Assembly (NCBI GenBank): GCA_014729375.1
Contig: WJKA01000285.1
Coordinates: 1-6,760 of the forward strand
DNA length: 6,760 bases
Direction: 5' to 3'
Source: Chitinivibrionales bacterium
Lineage (GTDB): Bacteria; Fibrobacterota; Chitinivibrionia; Chitinivibrionales; WJKA01
Shown: piece after piece, positions 1 through 4,178 of the stretch
Layout: each line of letters starts with the position of its first letter
Numbering within the stretch: position 1 is the first letter of the stretch
Notes under the pieces: model-generated
The model's database searches: none
What the model saw: only the letters and a program-made list of their open reading frames with translations
What the model was told of the DNA's origin: nothing
Translations under genes and position numbers: made by a program

Positions 1-1296
1 GTCGCCGACCATGTGCTTGTGAAGAATCAGACGCTTCCGGTTGACCTGCAGTTCGGCGGGAATGATTTTACGCCCGATAAAACGGTTGTAAATTGCGCTC
101 ATGTCGCGGACGTGCGCCTGGTTGCAGAAAATGCCGTTGAGACGGTTGAGAAACTGATAACCCGTATCTCCCTGCACTGGCCAGGATGCCGGAAGGCATT
201 CTTCATGGTCGAGAATTTTCTCAACGACAATATACAGTTCAGGAAACCGGGAGCGGATCCTTTTAAGGTAGGCGAAAGGATCAAAAAGTCCGTCAATATG
301 GTCTATCCGCAATCCGTCAATAAGCTTCTGGCCGGCAAGGTCGAAATAAAGCGCATGAGTGGTATCAAAAACATGCTCCTTTTCCGCGTGGACCGCAATA
401 AGACCGTTGAGTGTGAAAAAACGGCGGTAATTGATTTCTTCCGAGGCCACGCGCCAGTAGCAGAGCCGATAATGCTGGTGATCGAGCAATTGCCGCAGGT
501 CCTGGTTCCCGGCGTCGTGCACACCGGTGTATTCGGCGAGTGTCCGGTCGATATAGCTCCGAACCGGTTCACAGCGTTTGTAGAGGTCATGAAATACCTG
601 CAGCGACATTGCAGACTGGCCGTATCGCTCCTGTAGGTCCCGGGTGTCGTCGAGGTTATGAAGCGTATACAGCACGCCGGCAAAGCGGATATAATCCGAT
701 TCACCGATGCCGGTATGCGACCTGAGTCTGTGCATGCTGCGGCTGAAAATTTCAAAGTAGCTTTCCGGACGAACGGGAAATCGTTTTTCATAGTAGGCCA
801 GAACCAGGCGTTTGTTTTCATATCGGAGCGAGATTTCGCTGCCGGCAAGGCACTCTCCGAGCGGCTTGCCTAAAAACGGGGCAAGTATTCTCCGGTGCAT
901 GCTCGGGTGCATGTGCTCCCACTGGATATCGAAAAAATCGAAATAACGGGATGCCCGGCCGTGTTCGAGAACATCCATAAGCAGGGGATTTTCTGCGCTG
1001 TAGGCCATATGGTTCGGTACGATATCCTGAATCCATCCCATGCCGCTGCCCCGTATTTCTTCAAGGAGCGAGACCAGTTCGTCACGGGTCCCCAGCTCCG
1101 GATTGACTTCACGCGGATCGCAGACATCATACCCGTGCAGGCTGCCGTGACACGGACGGGTTACCGGCGAGGCATAAATATGACTGATACCAAGAGATTT
1201 CAGATAGGGGAGTACCTCACGAACATGGGTAAAAGTAAACGATGGCGTCAATTGAAGCCGGTATGTTGATTGGGGTATGATCGTGGTATTATTCAT
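1..1296 (-). CDS. treY: Malto-oligosyltrehalose synthase TreY, N-terminal 432 residues (3' end outside window)
   Basis: TreY is a cytoplasmic GH13 enzyme that isomerises the terminal alpha-1,4 bond of a maltodextrin or glycogen chain to an alpha,alpha-1,1 bond, making maltooligosyl trehalose for TreZ. The frame is open from ATG at 1296-1294 to the left edge. Family motifs in order: start STYRLQL (about residue 10), HGYDVCDP (54-61), region I DIVPNHM (91-97), VLEHGRASRYFDFFDI (109-124), YRLCYWRVASEEINYRRFF (276-294), GLRIDHIDGLFDP (328-340) with nucleophile Asp332, YIVVEKIL with acid/base Glu359, then WPVQGDTGYQF (372-382). The Asp-Glu spacing of 27 matches Sulfolobus TreY (D228/E255). The third catalytic Asp lies beyond the edge. 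Family members run about 700-1000 residues, so roughly half is present. The start overlaps the treZ stop as ATGAATAA and has no Shine-Dalgarno of its own, so translation is probably coupled to treZ. No frameshift was seen. Confidence 0.96.
   Translation of the reverse strand, partial: MNNTTIIPQSTYRLQLTPSFTFTHVREVLPYLKSLGISHIYASPVTRPCHGSLHGYDVCDPREVNPELGTRDELVSLLEEIRGSGMGWIQDIVPNHMAYSAENPLLMDVLEHGRASRYFDFFDIQWEHMHPSMHRRILAPFLGKPLGECLAGSEISLRYENKRLVLAYYEKRFPVRPESYFEIFSRSMHRLRSHTGIGESDYIRFAGVLYTLHNLDDTRDLQERYGQSAMSLQVFHDLYKRCEPVRSYIDRTLAEYTGVHDAGNQDLRQLLDHQHYRLCYWRVASEEINYRRFFTLNGLIAVHAEKEHVFDTTHALYFDLAGQKLIDGLRIDHIDGLFDPFAYLKRIRSRFPELYIVVEKILDHEECLPASWPVQGDTGYQFLNRLNGIFCNQAHVRDMSAIYNRFIGRKIIPAELQVNRKRLILHKHMVGD
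1289..1296 (-). other. Stop/start overlap ATGAATAA joining treZ and treY
   Basis: The treZ stop codon TAA (1291-1289) lies inside the first codons of treY (ATG at 1296-1294), so the two frames share eight bases. The bases before the treY ATG (TCAGATACCGCCC) contain no purine-rich Shine-Dalgarno sequence. The arrangement is typical of termination-reinitiation coupling, which would hold the two enzymes at a fixed ratio. The overlap is seen directly; the coupling is inferred. Confidence 0.8.
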
Positions 1297-3133
1297 GGGC
1301 GGTATCTGAATTGGTACGGGTGGTGAATACTGCACAGCTTCGCGGCTGTATCCAACAGCCCTCAGGCGGCCCGGCGCTAAATTCCGGGAACCGGGTCCCC
1401 GGCCCGCGCCAGTGCACGTCACTTGAATCGAACACTTTTTCCATGTCGGGCCAGTCAAGCTTGCCGGTTTGTTCCAGGTCCTTGCTGAAATTAAAGACAC
1501 AGCCGACGCCGGGCCCCTTTGTTGCATAATAAAGCGAGATGATATTTCCCCGGGCGTGCTGTTCTGGTGAAGCGTTATCTGGTGCGCCGCATTCACCGAG
1601 ATGATATTTTTTCCGGATGCGGATTATCGTGCGATAGAATTCAAGCAGCAGGGCATGATGTTCCCGTTCCACGGCGTTCCAGGAGAGCTTGCATCGGAGA
1701 AATGTTTCGGGAGCAAAGGGGTCGGGTGGCTCGATTCCTTCGTGAAATTCCATGAATTCCCGCTTTCTTCCCGACCGCACGGCCTCTTTCAGGCCGGGGT
1801 CGGAATGGTCCACAAAGTAAAGAAATGGACTGGTCTCCCCGTATTCTTCACCCATAAACAGGAGCGGGATACACGGTGAGAGTATGGTTGCCGCGGCCGC
1901 GCATTTCAGGCTTTCAAAATCGACCAGGCTGCTCAGCCGCTCCCCTTCGGCGCGGTTGCCGACCTGATCGTGATTCTGAATGCACACGATAAATTTCTGC
2001 GGCGCCAGATCACGCGCCCTGTTGCCGTGCGACCGCTTGCGGAATGTGGAATATTGGCCTTCGTAAACAAACCGATTTGTGTAAGCCGCGCCGACGGTGT
2101 CTTCGCCGCCGAAATCTCCAAGAATACCGGCCTGTTCCCCGGTCAGCTTGACATGGAGCGCATGATGGAAGTCATCCGACCACTGCGCATCAATGGCGTA
2201 TCCCCCTTGCGAATACGGCCTGATCAATCGGGAATCATTGAGATCGCTCTCCACGAATATGCAGCGTGTCCGGGAATCCAGACCGTTGTGTTCATGGACC
2301 GCCCCCGCCAGCAGGGCAAGGAACGGCTGCGCGCTGAAATCATATAGTGCATGCACGGCATCCAGCCGCAAAGCATCTATATGAAACCGCTCATACCAGT
2401 ACAGGGCATTGGCAATAAAATACGCACGAACTTCATCGCTGTACCGGCCATCAAAATTAACAGCTTCACCCCAGGGGGTCGTATATTTATCTGTAAAGTA
2501 AGGCCCGAAATCACGAAGATAATTTCCTTCAGGCCCGAGATGATTGTAGACCACGTCGAGGACCACTGCAAGACCATTGCGGTGGCACTCATTGACAAAT
2601 TGCTTTAGGCCCTCCATGCCACCGTATGTGCCGTGTACCGAAAACGGAAAGACCCCGTCATACCCCCAGTTGCGCGTGCCGGGGAAATCGATTACCGGCA
2701 TGAGCTCGATCGCGGTAACGCCAAGGTGCGACAGATAATCACATCGCCGTGCTGCCGCAGCAAGCGTGCCCTCATCGGTAAATGTCCCGCAGTGAAGTTC
2801 ATAGCAGATATAGTGATGTGCAGGTATGCCGGCCCACCCCTTTTCATCCCAGTGAAATGCGCCGTGGTCCACCACTTGTGACGGACCGTGCACGCCCTGT
2901 GGCTGAGAAAATGACGCCGGATCGGGCCGGCGGAGCGTATTGTCAAGGATGTACCGGTAGGTGGCGCCCGGAGAAACAGCAGGGACCGTGCAGTGATAAT
3001 AACCCTTTTCATCTCTTTCCATGCAATGGACCGATTTTCGCGGGGTAAGGATTTCAAGCCTCACGTCATTACGAAAAGGTGCCCATACGCTGAAAAGAGT
3101 CTGTTCCGATGAATACCAGGCTCCCGGCGTCAT
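1289..3133 (-). CDS. treZ: Malto-oligosyltrehalose trehalohydrolase TreZ, complete, 614 aa
   Basis: TreZ is a cytoplasmic GH13 enzyme that hydrolyses the alpha-1,4 bond next to the trehalose unit made by TreY, releasing trehalose and a shortened maltodextrin. Domains: an N-terminal CBM48/E-set beta-sandwich (about 1-95, with FSVWAPF at 14-20 and YRYILD at 59-64), a (beta/alpha)8 barrel (about 105-515) and a C-terminal beta domain (about 525-605). Motifs: YELHCGTFT (111-119), NWGYDGVFPFS (155-165), region I DVVYNH (193-198), region II DALRLDAVHA with nucleophile Asp258, region III FVESD with acid/base Glu295, region IV QNHDQVGNR with Asp389, then FMGEEYGE (426-433). This corresponds to D252/E283/D377 of Sulfolobus TreZ. 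Length is normal for the family. The ATG at 3133 is supported by AAGGAG eight bases upstream. It is the first gene of a treZ-treY pair. A plain glycogen branching or debranching enzyme is a weaker reading, because the motif set and treY partner favour TreZ. Confidence 0.97.
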   Translation of the reverse strand: MTPGAWYSSEQTLFSVWAPFRNDVRLEILTPRKSVHCMERDEKGYYHCTVPAVSPGATYRYILDNTLRRPDPASFSQPQGVHGPSQVVDHGAFHWDEKGWAGIPAHHYICYELHCGTFTDEGTLAAAARRCDYLSHLGVTAIELMPVIDFPGTRNWGYDGVFPFSVHGTYGGMEGLKQFVNECHRNGLAVVLDVVYNHLGPEGNYLRDFGPYFTDKYTTPWGEAVNFDGRYSDEVRAYFIANALYWYERFHIDALRLDAVHALYDFSAQPFLALLAGAVHEHNGLDSRTRCIFVESDLNDSRLIRPYSQGGYAIDAQWSDDFHHALHVKLTGEQAGILGDFGGEDTVGAAYTNRFVYEGQYSTFRKRSHGNRARDLAPQKFIVCIQNHDQVGNRAEGERLSSLVDFESLKCAAAATILSPCIPLLFMGEEYGETSPFLYFVDHSDPGLKEAVRSGRKREFMEFHEGIEPPDPFAPETFLRCKLSWNAVEREHHALLLEFYRTIIRIRKKYHLGECGAPDNASPEQHARGNIISLYYATKGPGVGCVFNFSKDLEQTGKLDWPDMEKVFDSSDVHWRGPGTRFPEFSAGPPEGCWIQPRSCAVFTTRTNSDTAHE

Positions 3134-3141
3134 AGAATCAA

Positions 3142-3147
3142 CTCCTT
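3142..3147 (-). promoter_or_regulatory. Ribosome binding site of treZ
   Basis: Read on the minus strand this is AAGGAG, followed by eight bases (TTGATTCT) and the treZ ATG. It fixes the treZ start, since no other in-frame start nearby has a comparable site. Confidence 0.85.
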
Positions 3148-3173
3148 AATACAGTACAGCGGAAATACCGGTA

Positions 3174-3359
3174 CTATGAATTCCTGAAAAGCGAAATATA
3201 TGCCAGCCGTTGCTGCAGGAACGTGCAATCAACTATACAGCGGTCCACACCGGGCATTCTTCCGGCAATCGCGCACAGGCACGAACATTTCTCCCGGATC
3301 TGACAATCCGATTCGCATAATTGCGAAACATGCATATCAATGAACATAATCCGGTGCAT
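3174..3359 (-). CDS. Doubtful small cysteine-rich ORF, 61 aa
   Basis: I do not recognise this frame. It encodes seven cysteines in 61 residues: Cys15, 19, 25, 27, 29, 41 and 45, spaced C-x3-C-x5-C-x-C-x-C-x11-C-x3-C. That looks like a metal-binding or disulfide-rich patch. It lies just upstream of treZ on the same strand, with 40 bases between its stop codon and the treZ ATG. Against it: the ATG at 3359 has only AGGA one base away, which is too close for a normal ribosome binding site; the inner Met codons (residues 5 and 9) have none; and the frame covers the inverted repeats of the spacer. A chance ORF is the likelier reading. Confidence 0.18.
   Translation of the reverse strand: MHRIMFIDMHVSQLCESDCQIREKCSCLCAIAGRMPGVDRCIVDCTFLQQRLAYISLFRNS
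3295..3310. repeat. Short inverted repeat CGGAT-N6-ATCCG
   Basis: Five-base arms (3295-3299 and 3306-3310) flank the loop CTGACA. It is weak alone and is listed because it sits two bases from the TTCGCA/TGCGAA dyad, giving three dyads in 67 bases. Confidence 0.2.
3312..3327. promoter_or_regulatory. Operator-like inverted repeat TTCGCA-TAAT-TGCGAA
   Basis: Two perfect six-base arms flank a four-base A/T centre, giving a 16-base dyad with the size and symmetry of a site for a dimeric helix-turn-helix repressor. It lies 178 bases upstream of the treZ start. No regulator gene is in the window and no promoter could be placed beside it, so a role in treZ control is only a suggestion. Confidence 0.3.
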
Positions 3360-3361
3360 GT
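3328..3361. repeat. Inverted repeat ACATGCA-N20-TGCATGT
   Basis: Perfect seven-base arms (3328-3334 and 3355-3361) are separated by 20 bases, directly abutting the TTCGCA/TGCGAA dyad. It could be a second protein-binding dyad or a weak stem-loop in the leader upstream of treZ. Neither arm is followed by a T-run on either strand, so it is not a rho-independent terminator. Confidence 0.3.
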
Positions 3362-3411
3362 CCTGTCAGTCTGTTTTACTTCGGGAAATGGAACGAAAAT
3401 TACAGTAAGCC

Positions 3412-4003
3412 ATGAACAGGCCGATTGTGGTTGTCAAGTCCGGTTGCGAAAAAGGGGGAGACCGTGCCGCTGCATCGCATACCGGCGCCCTTGTCAGTGA
3501 GGATGCTCTGTACAGCGATGCGATCAAACGCGCGGGAATGGTGCGTGTCAACAGAATTGTCGAACTCTTCCCTACTGAAGCACTGTCGATGCAACCGGTC
3601 CCCGGGGAAACAGACTGGCGATTATCACCAATGCCGGCGGGCCGGGAGTTATGGCGACTGATACGCTCGTTGCCCGGGCTGGAGAACTGGCACGGATTTC
3701 GGAAAGCACAACGGCGCAGAGAAAATACTGGGCGTGGGAAGATTTCAGGCTGCCGGAGCCGGTAATGCCGCGGATTTCGCTATCGTCCTGAGAGACGAAT
3801 GGCAGAGTAGAGGGCTTGGTGAAGCTTTAGTCGATTTCCCGGTCGATATAGCACGGCAAAAGCAGTGGAAACGCATACATGCCCTGGCACTTTCCGATAA
3901 TACGAAAATGATTAATTTCTTCCGGAAGAAAAAGTGCAGCATGAAGTTTGTTCCCGATGAAGGAATTTATCAGACAGGCTATGTACACCAGGGAGCATCT
4001 TGA
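3412..4003 (+). pseudogene. Decayed acyl-CoA synthetase (NDP-forming)/GNAT acetyltransferase fusion (Pat/PatZ-like), internally deleted and frameshifted
   Basis: Homology is spread over three plus frames. (1) 3412 to about 3610, frame 1: RPIVVVKSG, then AAASHTGAL (His23, matching the phosphohistidine loop of NDP-forming synthetases), RAGMVRVNRIVELF. (2) From about 3612 to about 3710, frame 3: RLAIITNAGGPGVMATDTL, then ARAGELARISEST, the next part of the same domain. (3) About 3720-4003, frame 2: ILGVGRF, ADFAIVLRDEWQSRGLGEAL (acetyl-CoA-binding loop of GNAT), then LSDNTKMINFFRKK, ending at TGA 4001. The first shift looks like one lost base near 3605-3613. The second junction also removes the whole ATP-grasp domain and the start of the GNAT domain. 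The N-terminal CoA-binding domain is absent, and frame 1 meets TAA at 3406-3408. Intact fusions are about 800-900 residues and act as protein lysine acetyltransferases (PatZ type). A separate working GNAT from 3734 cannot be excluded but lacks its N-terminal strands and a clear ribosome binding site. Confidence 0.82.
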
Positions 4004-4074
4004 TAGCACCGTTCTTTTCTACCAATACTGCCGGAAATTCCCGGATCTGAGAATACCAATTGTTAAAAATGGAA

Positions 4075-4093
4075 ATGCAGGTCTTTCCTGCAT
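4075..4093. repeat. Hairpin ATGCAGG-TCTTT-CCTGCAT
   Basis: Perfect seven-base arms flank a five-base loop, between the pseudogene end and the UPF0182 start. The following bases on the plus strand are AAAAGGG rather than a T-run, so it is not a canonical plus-strand terminator. On the minus strand the downstream bases read TTCCATTTTTAAC, a T-rich tract that begins three bases after the stem. A weak terminator for minus-strand transcripts is therefore possible, though no gene is known to need one here. Confidence 0.3.
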
Positions 4094-4168
4094 AAAAGGG
4101 TGCCTTCACAATTCCGGCATACTTATTGCACTATACGGCTTAATAAATTTTTTGCTGTAGTGATTTCC

Positions 4169-4174
4169 AGGAGG
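4169..4174 (+). promoter_or_regulatory. Ribosome binding site of the UPF0182 gene
   Basis: AGGAGG, four bases before the ATG at 4179 (AGGAGG-TCGC-ATG). The complementarity is strong although the spacing is slightly short. It fixes the start of the membrane protein, and no other in-frame start nearby has such a site. Confidence 0.8.
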
Positions 4175-4178
4175 TCGC

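Larger units (their letters stand above)
3134..3411. other. Spacer between treZ and the synthetase-GNAT remnant
   Basis: This 278-base stretch holds the treZ leader (minus strand) and the ground before the pseudogene (plus strand). I see no convincing -35/-10 pair on either strand. The right half contains three short inverted repeats within 3295-3361. A 61-codon cysteine-rich frame on the minus strand (3174-3359) is described separately as doubtful. No tRNA-like fold and no rho-independent terminator were seen. Confidence 0.6.

Noticed and set aside
13..636. 207-codon plus-strand ORF opposite treY
   Set aside because: It is antisense to a treY frame with full GH13 motifs, has no ribosome binding site I could see and no recognisable family.
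303..848. 181-codon minus-strand ORF inside treY
   Set aside because: It is a shifted frame of treY; the true frame carries the catalytic motifs through the same bases.
895..1269. 124-codon plus-strand ORF opposite the treY start
   Set aside because: Antisense shadow of the conserved treY N-terminus (STYRLQL to LEHGRASRYF).
1970..2347. 125-codon plus-strand ORF opposite treZ
   Set aside because: Antisense shadow of the treZ barrel, with no family features.
3134..3300. Possible sigma-70 promoter for treZ on the minus strand (for example TTGCAC with the TATAT-rich stretch)
   Set aside because: The spacing is about 22 bases and the other candidates match consensus poorly, so none was annotated.
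3366..3594. Minus-strand ORFs of about 60 codons over the synthetase remnant
   Set aside because: They are opposite a region with clear plus-strand homology (VVVKSG, ASHTGAL).
4105..4154. Possible promoters for the UPF0182 gene (TTCACA, TTGCAC, TATACG, TAATAA)
   Set aside because: No pair has acceptable spacing: TTCACA to TATACG is 21 bases, and TTGCAC has no good -10 at 16-18 bases.
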